Positions 44,036 through 55,104 of a stretch of DNA of 64,000 nt are shown in pieces (positions within the stretch are counted from its first letter, which is position 1; each line of letters opens with the position of its first letter). The stretch spans positions 29,802,501 to 29,866,500 of the forward strand of contig CM066988.1 of assembly GCA_033977485.1 (NCBI GenBank), given 5' to 3'. This DNA comes from Hydrangea macrophylla (lineage: Eukaryota; Streptophyta; Magnoliopsida; Cornales; Hydrangeaceae). The translations under genes were made by a program, and so were the position numbers. The notes below the pieces were generated by a model. The model made no database searches and was not told the origin of the DNA. It worked only from the letters and a program-made list of their open reading frames with translations.

Positions 44036-45165
44036 TTTGGTGTGGGCTTCTTAATTGCAACCGTGACAAGTGATCGGCAACCACATTCTCAACCCCCTTT
44101 TTTTTTATCTTTGATCGAGAGATTAAATTCTTGTAGGAGAAGGATCCATCGGATAAGCCGGGACTTAAGCATCCTTCTTGGAAAGAAGATACTTTAGTGC
44201 GACATGGTCGGTAAAACAAACGATCGGGGATCCTATCACGTATGACCGGAATTTCTCCAAGGCAAAGACTATGGCAAGCAACTCTTTCTCCGTTGTGGAG
44301 TAGTTGGATTGGGCACTATCTAACATGCGGCTTGCATAGTAGATGACATGGGGCTTCTTATCTTTCCTTTGTCCCAAAACGGCTCCTATGGCGTAATCAC
44401 TTGCATCGCACATCAATTTGAAAGGAAGACTCCAATTGGGAGGTTGCATAATGGGTGCGGAAGTGAGCTACGCCTTGAGCTTTTCGAATGCCTCTTGGCA
44501 CTCTTGGGACCACTCAAATGGGACATCCTTAGCTAAGAGCAGGCACATCGGCCTAGAGATCGAGCTAAAGTCCTTAATGAAACGGTGGTAGAAACCCACG
44601 TGGCCCAAAATCGATCTTATGTCTTTGAGGTTATTTGGAGGGGGAAGGTTGGAATGACATCTATTTTAGCTTTGTCCACTTGCATTTCCTCGCTAGACAC
44701 AATGTGGCCTAGCACAATCCCTTGGTACCATGAAGTGACACTTCTCCCAATTAAGCACAAGGTTCTTTTCTATGCATCTTTTTAAAATTCTCAAGATTCT
44801 CAAGGCACTCGTAAAAAAATCTCCAAAGACAATGAAGCCATCCATGAAGACTTCTAAAAACTTTCCCACCATATCACTAAAATACTAAGCATGCACCTTT
44901 GAAAGGTTGCTGGTGTATTGCAAAGTCCGAACGACATCCTCCTATAGGAAAACGTGCTAAAGGGGCAAGTGAAGGTGGTTTTCTCTTGGTCCTCGGGGGC
45001 GATTTCTATTTGATTGTACCCCGAGTAACCATCTAGAAAGCAGTAGTGCTTGTGGTCGGCTACTTTTTCCAACATTTGATAGGAAGGGCAAAGGGAAATG
45101 GTCCTTTCTAGTGACCGAATTTAACTTCCTACAATCAATACAAACTCGCCACCCCGTGGTTGCTC
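44036..45165 (-). pseudogene. Athila-like RT-RNase H fragment
   Basis: Read right to left. It begins inside RT (WRVCIDCRKLNSVTRKDHFP), then a LDGYSGYNQIEIAPEDQ block, MSFGLCNTPATFQRCM, and the catalytic site near 44855, which reads FMDG instead of FMDD. The thumb has HVGFYHRFIKDFS; RNase H has FKLMCDASDYAIGAVLGQ and STTEKELLAIVFALEKFR. It ends with VENVVADHLSRL near 44060. Several frameshifts and stops. At 45165 it joins Copia integrase in the same strand, so it is a fragment, not a complete element. Confidence 0.85.
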
Positions 45166-45780
45166 TGGTGGAAATACTGACTTAAACCCGAATCGATGTA
45201 CTCACCCTCATTATCAGACCTTAAAACTGTCACAATTGCCCCGAACTGGGTACACACCATTTTATGGAAATTTTGAAAAATAGAGAAGACCTCCCGCTTT
45301 TCTTTCATCATATACAACCACGTAGTACGGGAACAATCATCAATAAAGGACACAAAATACCTATGACCTTTCAAAGATACAGTACGAGAAGGACCCCAAA
45401 CATCAGCATGAATAAATGCAAAAGGAACTGAACTTTTATTATTACTGGGAGTATAAGACGCTCTAAAATGTTTCCCAAGTTTCTCATGCATCACAAGAAA
45501 AGTGGGAATTTGAAGTTCCATAATTAGCAACTAGAGATGGAAACATAAATTTAAGTAAAGAAAAAGATGGGTGTCCTAAATGCCTATGCTAAAGCACTAA
45601 ATCTTCAGCTGTATTATTCAAAACAACAGTATTATGAGCTAGCTTTTCCCCGTCATCCCTCTCATTCAGAATGTAAAGCCCCCGCGTCTCTCTACCACTG
45701 CCAATATAAGATCCTGAAAGACACAATGAGAGGGGAAAAAGGTTACACAACAATTCAAATCTCAAGTAATACGACTCTTA
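45165..45780 (-). pseudogene. Copia integrase (N-terminal half)
   Basis: The frame 45530-45135 carries FAFIHADVWGPS, RYFVSFIDDCSRTTWLYMM and VLRSDNEGEY, which are the first two catalytic Asp blocks of the copia integrase core. The third (Glu) block is lost at the junction. Upstream, to 45780, is the decayed gag_pre-integrase region. Confidence 0.8.
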
Positions 45781-46100
45781 AGGATAAAAGATTATGAGGA
45801 AGCAAGGAACATGTAAAACTGAAGTCAGGGATAAAGAAGGAATGACACGAATAAGACCTTTCCCTGAAATGGGGGAGAAGGTGCCATCGGCAATTCTAAC
45901 TTTGTCCTGACCTGAGCATGGCTTATAATCATAAAACAGGTCAGAAGAGCGGGACATATGGTCAAAAGCTCCTGAATCAATAATCCAAGGAGAGGAAGAA
46001 TGAGAAAGAAAAGCTCTTGTTGACGCAACCACATTACCTGACTGTGCAAAGGACGATGAGGTACTAGTAGCTGACGAGGAAGTACAACCGGGCTAGTAGA
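45781..46100 (-). pseudogene. Copia aspartic protease
   Basis: SPWIIDSGAFDHMSRSSDLF near 45960-45995 is the copia protease site (D-S-G-A). It is followed by VRIADGTFSPISGKG and LTSVLHVP. The usual Ser after A is Phe here. It would process the polyprotein. A frameshift follows at 45790. Confidence 0.8.
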
Positions 46101-47095
46101 TGCTTGAGAGTATCAAGCTCAGTAAGGGATAAAGGGCTCGGCTCAGAAGCAGGAGCAGTATCACTGGGAGCCGAGTCAGAAGTCTCGGTAACTGCAGAAT
46201 GATGTGCACTGGCAGCCCCTCCACGGCCAGCAGAATGACTCCCACGACCTCCTCGACCGCCTCCACGACCTCCCCGACTACTAGGAGGACGGCCATGAAT
46301 GGTCCAGCAGTTGGCCTAAGTATGATGGGGCCGATGACAATAATCACAAATCACAACAGGACAATTAGAAGGAACAGTCTGCTGCTGGGTCCCCTCTCTA
46401 GGCGGAACAGAGACAAGGGCAGAATGCTCGGTGGATGCAGGCGAAAGTATAACAGAACCGTCACTCTCCTCGTTCTAAACATAAGCGAAAGCCTTTGAAG
46501 GGGAGGGAGAACATCCATCCCAAGAACCCGACTACGAACAACATCGTAATCAGAATGAAGCCCCTGAAGGAATTTGAAGACTCTTTGCTTCTCAAGTAGC
46601 TTTCGGTACTCCTCTGCATCAGTGGTACAGACGAGCTGAAAGGGTTGTAGAAGATCAACTCTGTCCCAACTAGTAGTAAGGAAGGTATAATATTGGGTGA
46701 CTGTCATCTCACCCTGCTCTGAACGGTCAATGGAGCGGATAAGCTCAAACTCCTGAGCATAATTCCCCCTCCGAAAGAGTGGAACCAACGGAATCCCAAA
46801 TAGCCCTAGCAGTCTTCATCCGATAAAAACTCTCACCAATCTCGGGAACCATAGAATTGATGAGCCAAGACATAATAATAGAGTTTTCGATCTCCCACTT
46901 ATCATAACCCGGGTCTGTAGTAGAAGGGGCCGCAATACGCCCATCAAGATGACCCATCTTCCCGCGTGTCTTTAGATACAACTCAACCGCCTGTGACCAT
47001 TTCAAGTAATTTTGGCCATTGAAAGGAACGGTAGTAATTTTGAGATTGGGATCCAAGGGTGTAACCACGCTCTGAACTGTGGTGGAACTGGTCAC
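46101..47095 (-). pseudogene. Copia gag
   Basis: ATG at 47095 (MTSSTTVQSVV..) with the gag landmark FNGQNYLKWSQAVELYL and SIIMSWLINSM. After a frameshift near 46770 comes ELIRSIDRSEQGEMTVTQYY and FLQGLHSDYDVVRSRVL. Near 46340 a zinc knuckle (CDYCHRPHHT, stop, ANCW) and a Gly/Arg-rich tail follow. It forms the particle shell. The start is well placed 480 bp from the primer site. Confidence 0.85.
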
Positions 47096-47566
47096 CGTTG
47101 GTTTATCTAGGTCAGCTATGATTCCGTGTCCCGAATGGAAAATCGCACAAAAATGAAGGAAGACGAAGGAGATGGGTACGAAAGAATCAACAAAATGGAT
47201 TCAAGGGTCCATTAAGGGACCAAACAACACGAAACAATTAAACCCAATCAAACCAGTAGGCCTAGAATGATCTAGGGTTGAAGAAAGAGAATAAAAAGAG
47301 GTGGGGTAGTTGCGATGTAGGTGTGATTAGGCTAGGGTGTTGCCGAGATGGTTGGGTGGGAGAATAGAGGTCGGCGAGGGCTAGGGAGACTGCTAAAGGG
47401 TGTGGCGCAGCCTAGGGTTCTGGTGGGGGTTTCGGCAGGTGGTGGATGTTGATGGGTAGGGGTCGGCGAGGTCTGGGGAGGCTGCTGGGAGGCGTCGCAG
47501 GTGGTGGGTGGTGCTGGGTTGGTCGGCGTAGGTGATTATTAGGGTTAGAGTGATGGTGAACCATGA
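47096..47566 (-). other. Copia leader
   Basis: Non-coding region between primer site and gag, with GC-rich GGTCGGCGAGG repeats at 47370 and 47461. No gene. Confidence 0.6.
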
Positions 47567-47578
47567 GCTCTGATACCA
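47567..47578 (-). other. Initiator-Met tRNA primer-binding site
   Basis: On the minus strand TGGTATCAGAGC directly follows the LTR end TGTTGACA. This is the standard primer site of plant Copia elements. Confidence 0.85.
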
Positions 47579-47735
47579 TGTCAACACAATATTTTGGTAA
47601 TGCTTAGGTTTCTAACCTTAGTTAGAACCTTTTATATTGAACATAAAAAAGAAGAAAAAGAAATATTACAAAGTCCTTGGACTTATAGCAAAATACAATC
47701 ATAACAATAAAATAACTCTAAGAAGTCGAAGAGAG
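47579..47735 (-). repeat. 5' LTR (remnant) of the Copia element
   Basis: Plus-strand TGTCAACACAATATTTTGG marks its 3' end. The other end is uncertain because plus-strand Copia RT coding begins near 47750. A TTTTATATTGAA at 47629 may belong to its promoter or polyadenylation region. Confidence 0.55.
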
Positions 47736-47749
47736 AGGGGCCAAAAGGG

Positions 47750-48152
47750 AGTGAGTTGTTGGTCTATTACGGGGGGACATGGAGTAAAAGGGAGACCGGA
47801 GAGACTCTTGAGGCTACTGCTCTTCCACTCCCACTGTCATTCTCTCTAAGTGATGAAGATTTAGGTAATTCCTCTGATACGCCCTCGCCTGAACCTGATG
47901 ATTTTGATCTTTCCATTGCTGTCCACAAGTATGTTAGGTCTTGCACTCAACATCCCGTGTCTAATTTTGTGTCTTATTCACACTTGTCCCCTTCTTATAG
48001 AGCCTTTCTTTCCAAAATTTCCTATGTCAGTGTTCCTAACTATGTATAGGATGCTCTTGCTGATCCCAAATGGAAGCATGCCATGATTGAAGAGATGAAA
48101 GCTCTTCATAAGAGTGACACTTGGGAGTTGACGACATTACCTAAAGGTAAAA
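47750..48152 (+). pseudogene. Copia fragment: integrase-RT linker and start of RT
   Basis: This is the only plus-strand Copia piece here. It reads AVHKYVRSCTQHPVSNFVSY, SPSYRAFLSKISYVSVPNYV, a TAG, then DALADPKWKHAMIEEMKAL and WELTTLPKGK, which is the conserved opening of copia RT. It is cut at 48152 by the LTR of the next element. Confidence 0.85.
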
Positions 48153-48347
48153 GATATAAAGAATAATATTTCTTATTCTTTTATATATCACATAATGTAC
48201 ACAACACCTCTATTTATAGGCGATACAAGGCATAAACTTAGGATCTAATTAGCTATTAATTCTTGACTAAATCTAAATATTTACAGCTGTAATATCCCAA
48301 AAAATCAGCCATATCCTGGCAGAATTATTTTCATTCCATTTCCAACA
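48153..48347 (-). repeat. 3' LTR of the Copia element
   Basis: On the minus strand it starts TGTTGGAAATGG after the polypurine tract CTTGAGGGGGAG (48348-48359). It has a TATA motif CCTATAAATAGAGG near 48217-48225. The distal end near 48153 is not a clean CA, so it may be truncated. Confidence 0.7.
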
Positions 48348-48354
48348 CTCCCCC

Positions 48355-48823
48355 TCAAGCTGGCTTGAATATGTCTTCCATGGCCAGCTTGCTGATTAAG
48401 TGGTCGAACTGCCTCTTGTGTAGTCCCTTTGTTAGAACATCTGCAATCTGCTTCGCAGTGGGTATATAAGACATGCAGATCAATCCCTTCTCAATCTTTT
48501 CTTTGATAAAGTGCTTGTCGACGTCCACATGCTTGGTTCTGTCGTGAAGAACCGGATTATGAGCAATTGCAATTGCTGCCTTGTTGTCCCAATACACCGT
48601 CATTGGTGATATACTTGGAATTTTTAAGTCTCCTGATCCACAAAGCTTCACAAATTCCACGAGCCAGTGAACTAAATTCAGCTTCCGCACTACTTCTAGC
48701 CACTACGTTCTGTTTTTCACTCCGCCAAGTAACCAAATTTCCTCCAACGAAGGTACAGTAGCCTGAGGTAGATTTCCTGTCAGTGATGCTTCCAGTCCAA
48801 TCGGCACCTGTATATACTTCCAC
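48355..48823 (-). pseudogene. Copia RNase H
   Basis: Two overlapping frames give VEVYTGADWTGSITDRKSTS (first Asp of the usual YTDADW changed to Gly), VVARSSAEAEFSSLARG, then VYWDNKAAIAIAHNPVLHDR and ADVLTKGL. It removes RNA from the RNA-DNA hybrid. A frameshift lies near 48600. The end at 48355 is just before the polypurine tract, as normal. Confidence 0.88.
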
Positions 48824-48835
48824 TTGAAGATGTCC

Positions 48836-49760
48836 TTATTTTCTAAATAACAAACCTTTACCAGGAGTTCCTTTTAGATACCTTAGGATCTTGTATGCTG
48901 CTTTAAAATGCTCCTGTCCTAGAGAATGCATGAATTGGTTCACTTTGCTTACTGCGAATGCTATGTCGGGACGTGTATGAGATAAGTAGATCAGTCTTCC
49001 AACAGGTCTTTGAAACTGATCTATATTCACCATGTCTCCGTTTATAGCATGTTGTAGCTTCAAGTTGGGCTTGGTTGGTGTTTCAATAGCTTTGCATCCA
49101 AGCAGGCCTGTGTCTCCGAGCAAGTCAAGTGTGTACTTGCGTTGAGTGACAAAAATACCCTCCTTGGATCTAGCGAACTCCATTCAGAGTTATGTCATCT
49201 AGCGAACTCCATTCCGAGGTCCTTTATCTCGAAATCTTTAGCTAGTCCTTTCTTCAATTTTTCCAATTCGGCTCTATCATCACATGTTAGACTTATGTCA
49301 TCTACATAAACAATCAAGATAGCTACTTTACCTTCTCTTGAATGTTTATAGAACATAGTATGGTCTGCTTGGCTTTGACAGTATCCATGGTTTTTCACAA
49401 CCTTCCCAAAGCGTTCAAACCACGCCCTTGGGGATTGTTTGAGACCATATAGGGACTTATTTAATTTGCCGACATTATTTGTACCAAGCTACTTCTTAAA
49501 TCCTGAAGGTAGGCTCATATAGACTTCTTCTTCCATATTTCCATTTAAGAAGACATTTTTTTTACATCTAATTGATGTAAAGGCCAACTGTAATTAACCT
49601 TAACGGCCAATGACAGTAAAACCCGAATTGAGTTCATCTTCGCAACCGGAGCAAAGGTTTCTTGGTAGTCAATCCCGAGGGTTTGTGTAAACCCCTTTGC
49701 CATGAGTCTCGCCTTATACCTTTCCACGTTACCACGATACCATCAGCTTTGCACTTCACT
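48836..49760 (-). pseudogene. Copia reverse transcriptase
   Basis: Landmarks: ERYKARLMAKGFTQTLGIDY and ETFAPVAKM (49725-49640), WPLHQLDVK, then KSLYGLKQSPRAWFERFGK, the catalytic ILIVYVDDISLT near 49290-49320, KGLAKDFEIKDLG, and IDQFQRPVGRLIYLSHTRPD. The segment that should read as the strand after KDLG is replaced by a short duplication at 49183-49212 (see findings). Frameshifts at about 49540 and 49190. Confidence 0.88.
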
Positions 49761-50363
49761 GTAAATACCCATTTGCACCCAACGGTTTTTTTTTTCCTTA
49801 GGCAGGTTCACTAACTTCCAAGTACCATTCTTTCCAGAGTATTCATCTCTTCTATAACTGCTAATTTCCAATTGGGATCATCCAAGGCTTCCTTAATAGT
49901 TCTCGGAACAAGCATGTTAGATATTTTTGAAGTAAATGCTCTATGACTGTTGGAAAGTCTATTGAAGGATAAATATTTCGCAATGGAAAGTTGGGTACAT
50001 TTTCAGACTTCTTTCCTAATGGCTATAGGAATATCACAATTTGTAGGTATAACAATAGGTAACACTGGTGAAGGAAACGAGGATAAAGTAGAGACAGATA
50101 AAGGAGGAACCAGATTAGGATTACCTGAACTACTCGAGGGACCTTTTTCAAGAGATTCTGATTGGCATTGTGCCAGAGTGGTTGGCTGGTCTTTACCTTT
50201 TTTCTGAGTTTCCGAGCATAAACAAGAAACACAGGTTCAGGAACAGTTTGTTCCAATTGTAGTATTTCTCCCCCAGCTTGCGAGCCCTCTATGTTTGGAG
50301 AAGTTTGACTAGGATTTCCTTCGTTCTCTATATCTTGAACACCTTGTTTCTGTGCTTTGTTTT

Positions 50364-51297
50364 TCAAAAAACAAGGGACGGAGATGAGAGAATAGGATTT
50401 GGTAAGGGATCCGAAGTTGTCTGCCAAAAAAGTTCTTCTTCCTTCCTCTCTTTCTCCCCCTGAAGAGAATTTTTGGTAAAATAGGATTGATTTTCAAGAA
50501 AGGAGACATCCATACTCACCCGAATTTTTTTTGTCTGAGGATTATTGCACTTATAGCCTCTTTTGTTTGGGGCATACCCTATGAAAACACACTTTTCTGC
50601 TCTAGGGTCAAGTTTGGATCGAAATTGGCCGGGTATGTGAACGAAAACAGTGCAGCCAAAATTTTTTAAAGGCAAATCTGAATTAATTCTGCAATCAGGA
50701 AAGGTTTTTTTGAAATATTCTAGGGGTGTGACATATTGCAAAACTCGGGTAGGCATTCTGTTAATTAAATAAGATGTTGTCAAAATGGCATCTCCCCATA
50801 CATATTTTGGAACGTGCAAAGAGAACATTATAGCTCGGGCTACTTCCAGTAAATGCTTATTTTTTCTTTCGGCAATACCATTTTGTTGAGGAGTGTCCTG
50901 ACATGTAGGTTGATGTAAAATGCCTTTTTCCCTTAAAAAATTCCCTAGATATTCATTGAAGTACTCTTTTCCATTATCTGATAGGAAAATACTGATTTTT
51001 GATTGAAATTGATTTTCAACCATTTTGTAAAAATCTTGAAACACGTTTTTTACTTTAGATTTGTTCATCAAATAAACCCAGCAAAGTCGAGTGTGATCAT
51101 CTATAAAAGTTACAAACCACTTTTTACCCATCATGGTGGTAACCTTGGAGGGACCCCACACATCACTGTGAATTAAGTTGAATGGATTAGAGGCACGGTA
51201 GGGTTTTGTAAGATAAGTAGCTCGGTGGCTTTTAGATAAATAACAACTTTCACATTGAAAGGAAGAACAATTCAAATTTTTAAACAAGTGAGGAAAC
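50364..51297 (-). pseudogene. Copia integrase
   Basis: A long frame with the zinc-region C..C (CESCYLSKSHR), FNLIHSDVWGPS, WFVTFIDDHTRLCWVYLM, ISIFLSDNGKEY and TPQQNGIAERKNKHLLE, so both Asp and the Glu are intact. RSKLDPRAEKCVFIGYAPNK and a C-terminal linker follow. It inserts element DNA into the genome. The frame is open for about 310 codons. Upstream coding is broken by the TRIM at 51298. 49761-50363 is the decayed integrase-RT linker. Confidence 0.9.
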
Positions 51298-51640
51298 TGT
51301 TGAGATTGTTTGTCCCACATCGGGGACTTATAACCTTGCTACTCAATATATAAGTTCAAGGGGCCACTCCACCCATTGCCAATTGGTTTTGGGTTGGATG
51401 CTCCAATTTAACATGGCATCAAAGCAGGTTATTATTGGGCCCAATTTGTCCACGTGTGCTCCACGTCACCCTATCTCAGTAATCCACGTGTTTGGCTCTC
51501 AGTCATGCCACATGTGCGGGGGCGTGTTGAGATTGTTTGTCCCACATCGGGGACTTATAACCTTGCTACTCAATATATAAGTTCAAGGGGCCACTCCACC
51601 CATTGCCAATTGGTTTTGGGTTGGATGCTCCAATTTAACA
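51298..51640 (+). mobile_element. TRIM (miniature LTR retrotransposon), 343 bp
   Basis: Two 116-bp LTRs, 51298-51413 and 51525-51640, identical by eye, start TGTTGAGATTG and end CCAATTTAACA. They flank 111 bp. The internal part begins TGGCATCAAAGC (a primer site close to initiator-Met TGGTATCAGAGC) and ends GTGCGGGGGCG (polypurine-like). A perfect duplication GAAAC lies at 51293-51297 and 51641-51645. No coding capacity, as is normal for TRIMs, which must be moved by other elements. The LTRs contain TCCCACATCGGGGACTTATA, a phrase common in plant TRIM LTRs. Confidence 0.95.
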
Positions 51641-52225
51641 GAAACAATGTTTAAGATATGAAAAACTGGGATGTCCTAGTCTAAAATGCCAAGACATTAT
51701 TTGCTCACAAGCTGAAATTGAACTAATCTTACTACCGTAGCCTTGAGCTGTGTTATTGCCGGAGAGATCATCATCAAAATAGTAAAGACCATTGACCATT
51801 CAAGTACTGCCAATCATCCTCCCTGAGTTCCGGCCATGAAATTTACAATGAGAGTAAAAAAAAACAACACGACAGTTTGAGTTTTTTGATAATTTACTGG
51901 TAGGCAACAAATTGCAGGCCAGTTTAGGAACATGAAGGACATATTGAAGAGTATTATTTCCTGGAATTTTTATTTGACCTTTTCCTACAATGGGTGAGAA
52001 ACTGCCATCAGCAATCCTAACTCTTTCACTTTCAAACCAGGATATATAAGTATTGAATAAAGAAGAGAAAGAAGTCACGTGATCAGATGCCCCCGAATCA
52101 ATGATCCAAGGGGCAGAACTTTGACTACAAGATAGAGCATAAGGATTGCTACCTGTCTGTGCAAGAGAACCACTAGGAGTACCTAATAAAGAATTGGATT
52201 TTAGCAGTTTAAGAAAATGATCCAT
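51641..52225 (-). pseudogene. Copia protease and pre-integrase region
   Basis: The frame 52225-51800 holds SSAPWIIDSGASDHVTSFSS (D-S-G-A-S-D-H, copia protease), VRIADGSFSPIVGKGQIKIP and LQYVLHVPKLACNLL. From 51800 to 51646 lies the gag_pre-integrase region (FRLGHPSFSYL). It joins integrase across the TRIM. A frameshift is present near 51830. Confidence 0.88.
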
Positions 52226-52800
52226 CTGCGCCTTACCGAACGGACTTGCTTCAACCTCGTTGGCATAGGAGGATGCATGAATTGGTCTGTCACTTGGTCT
52301 GCTGCTCTTCTAATTTGCAGGCTTCGCATGGATCTTCGAGCAGTTCTCTCGAGTATGGCGTGGTTTATTGCAATTATCACACCATACTCGAGGTTTTTCA
52401 TTCTACCGTGGTTTAAAAACCTTGTTTGCACTTGCATCTGATACAATCATGGCTGAGCTTTCCACAGGTACAGTAGCCCCCTTTTTCCCAAGCATAACAT
52501 TCCTGCGACTTTCTTCTCTTCTAACTTCGGCAAAGACCTCACTAATAGGAGGCAGAGGTTGGCGGCCAATTATTCTCCCTCCGACTTCATCAAATTCGAT
52601 GTTTAATCCGGCAAGAAATTTGTAGATACAGTGACCTCCACTATCTTTCTTTTGTGATTGTAGTCCTCAGTTGATTTCCACTCATAATCATTTGATTTCC
52701 ACTCATAATCATTAAACATGTCCAAATCTTGCCACATCTTTTTCAGAGAAATGAAGTACTTAGTGACACTGTTCTCTTCTTGACAAATTCAAGCAAGTTT
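52226..52800 (-). pseudogene. Copia gag, C-terminal half
   Basis: Reading down from 52800: SVTKYFISLKKMWQDLDMFN, a short duplicated DYEWKS segment (52676-52715), FLAGLNIEFDEVGGRIIGRQ, EVFAEVRREESRRNVMLGKK, then a knuckle-like CDNCNKPRHTRENC near 52350. Frames are broken. The N-terminal gag is missing at the join near 52800. Confidence 0.8.
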
Positions 52801-52990
52801 AATTGTCAATTCATATATTTGGGACTGATTTCCCAAATCCAAATGTGACCATGATCCTTATACAACAAACCACGGCCTGGGGTACCTTAGGTACCTCAAG
52901 ACTCATATCACCGCATCCCAATGTGTAGTTCGAGGAGAATCCATAAACTGACTAATTACACTAACTGCAAAGGCAACATCAGGTCTTGTG
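52801..52990 (-). pseudogene. Copia RT end (distal piece of a split element)
   Basis: Directly continues, on the minus strand, the RT at 60574-60900 once the Tekay-like insertion is skipped. It has RPDVAFAVSVISQFMDSPR and HWDAVI, a stop, then decayed LRYL. It ends at about 52800 where gag of a different Copia element begins, so RNase H and the 3' LTR are lost. Confidence 0.85.
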
Positions 52991-55062
52991 TGTCACGACC
53001 CATCCCGCTACGGGCGGAAATAGGACACGTGGCACGCCACCGAGGCTCATCCAATTCATTCTATAACTCTAGCAGCGGAAAAGAAACTTAAACAAACTCT
53101 TTAAAACAAAGTTCATTTTGGGAGAAATAAAATTTTGAACTACGAGTCCGTAAAATCTGTATCAATTGGAAAAGTTAATTATATTTCAAATTAACCATAA
53201 AAGTTTTATTAGGAACCCCAAAGGCACCCTAAAAGCAGAATAGAACATTTCAATATTTTCCGAAAAAGGTACTTCCTTTGTAAAAGCACTATTCACAAGC
53301 AGTCCACTTTTCCTATTTTTTTCATTTTTTTTTTTAAAACGTCGCAAACACGACAAAACTTCAACATACAAATTTCCAATCATTCAGAAACTTGATCAAA
53401 GGTATATAAACATACTAGACAGCATGTCTAAGCTTTGAAAACATTAATGGAATAAGTTAAGGGCTTGTTGGGATCAAATCATAAAAGTACTAATAACCTA
53501 CATTCAAAATCCAAAATGACAAGTTAGGTATTCCCAAAACAAGAATCCACAAGCTCGGATTTGTTACAACCATAACCAAAGTGGTTTGAGACATATTACA
53601 ACATTACTAAACCATTCCTAACCTTCCAAGTTGAAGTTAATAGTTCTAACTTCTCATTATTTCACTTTACAACATTTTCGAATGGAAAACAAAAACATAT
53701 ATAAAAGTGATCCCGGGCATTCCCGTTAGCCTCACTCTTCTCGCTTCTTTTTCCCTTTCTTCCTGTCACCTGCAATGGAGGAAGTCTCCACTGCTCAGCT
53801 ATATGCTGAGTGTACAATTCTATGACAAATGCATGTATGACAATTCATGCCTTAATATCATCACAACAACAAATAGTCGCTAGGGAGAGAGATACGCGTT
53901 CACCCGGTAATGGAATTGATGCCGTAGCTGGGCCTTCTCCCAAACTACTCATCCAGTACCCTGGCTGGGCCTTCTCCCAAACCATGCACAGTAACCGTCG
54001 CTACTAAATTCTCAAACATCGAGAAGCTTACCCCGGCATGAATTTGTATAACCTCCCCTTTGACCCATATAGACATTTAGCATACTCACATAACCATACA
54101 AACATGCCTTCATACGTATTCGCGAGTAAATTAACTGGCCTAACTACCACATGAATTTTGCCCGGATCACAAATCATGTTCGATATTTAAAGCATCCAAA
54201 ATTGACTATATAACATAAGTCAAGAATTCATACCTCGTGCTATATCTCTAATACTTCAGGGAAAGTATAGGACACTAATTAAACGTCGAATATCCGATTA
54301 CAAGCGATTCCTACAAGTATACACATGTTTTTCCCAAATTCTTAAAATTAGCTTTTCGGAAATAATTTGCCAAACGTGGCCTAATAGACATTAAAACGTA
54401 GCTAATACCTCGAGGAGTCCGAATATAAAATTTGGAGAAAAGTTGACGATCGGAAGTTCGTCGATTTGTGTCTTGAAGCTTGAAGCAATAAATCCACCTT
54501 TTGGCCTCCTTTTGATTTAGGTTAGAAAATTATAACTAATGAAAATATCTCATGGTTTTCTATATATAGGCACAACTTTTGGAAATCGTGTTTAACTCCC
54601 CGCGAGTTCTCTAAACTTCTAATTATCCCTTGAAACGTCGTACACGTCCATTTCATGACTTCACGAGTGAAAACTATAAATTACGAAAGTTTTCGTCTAA
54701 GTTCCGTTTGGGTCCGTAATTACGTAGAAAACTAAATTACATGGAATCTCTAGACAACCTACCTTTTATACAACGCGACACTCACGTTCTCACCACAGTA
54801 TTCAAAAATGATCTAAGACCAGATCAAAACTACCAGAAATTATACTACACAGGTAAATTACTATTCATAAAATACCAGATATTTCAAATAACATTTAATC
54901 ACATAAATGTCATTTAATTCTTACGAATGCCTCAATGGATATCGAATCACCGTGTCCTCACTTGACACCCTTCGTTGACCATAGTCAACCAATTTCTCAA
55001 TTATTAATCAACATTAATAATTCTCACAATTCAAATATGCATTTTCCGGGGCGGGTGTGACA
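52991..55062 (-). repeat. 3' LTR of the Tekay-like element (2072 bp)
   Basis: The inner edge is followed on the plus strand by ACTCTCCCCTCCAAAAAGG, whose complement is the polypurine tract. The 65-codon open frame at 53810-54007 also occurs unchanged in the other LTR (59306-59503); it has no known domain and I treat it as chance. Confidence 0.95.
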
Positions 55063-55082
55063 ACTCTCCCCTCCAAAAAGGA
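55063..55082 (-). other. Polypurine tract of the Tekay-like element
   Basis: Minus-strand TTTTTGGAGGGGAGAGTTG immediately upstream of the 3' LTR. Primer for plus-strand synthesis. Confidence 0.85.
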
Positions 55083-55104
55083 AGTTTGTCCCCAAACTTA
55101 TACC

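Larger units (their letters stand above)
45165..47735 (-). mobile_element. Ty1/copia element, 5' half (LTR to integrase)
   Basis: Read right to left: LTR (47735-47579), initiator-Met primer site, gag, protease and integrase. RT and RNase H are missing, because the sequence switches to the Athila fragment at about 45165. Every ORF has lesions. Confidence 0.8.
48153..52800 (-). mobile_element. Ty1/copia element, gag (partial) to 3' LTR
   Basis: Read right to left: partial gag (52800-52226), protease, integrase (with a TRIM inserted), RT, RNase H, polypurine tract and 3' LTR (48347-48153). The 5' LTR and the start of gag are missing at the join with another Copia element at about 52800. Confidence 0.85.

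Noticed and set aside
43835..44040. Possible MITE starting GCGCTGTTTGGAAGGC
   Set aside because: No matching inverted end or target duplication was found.
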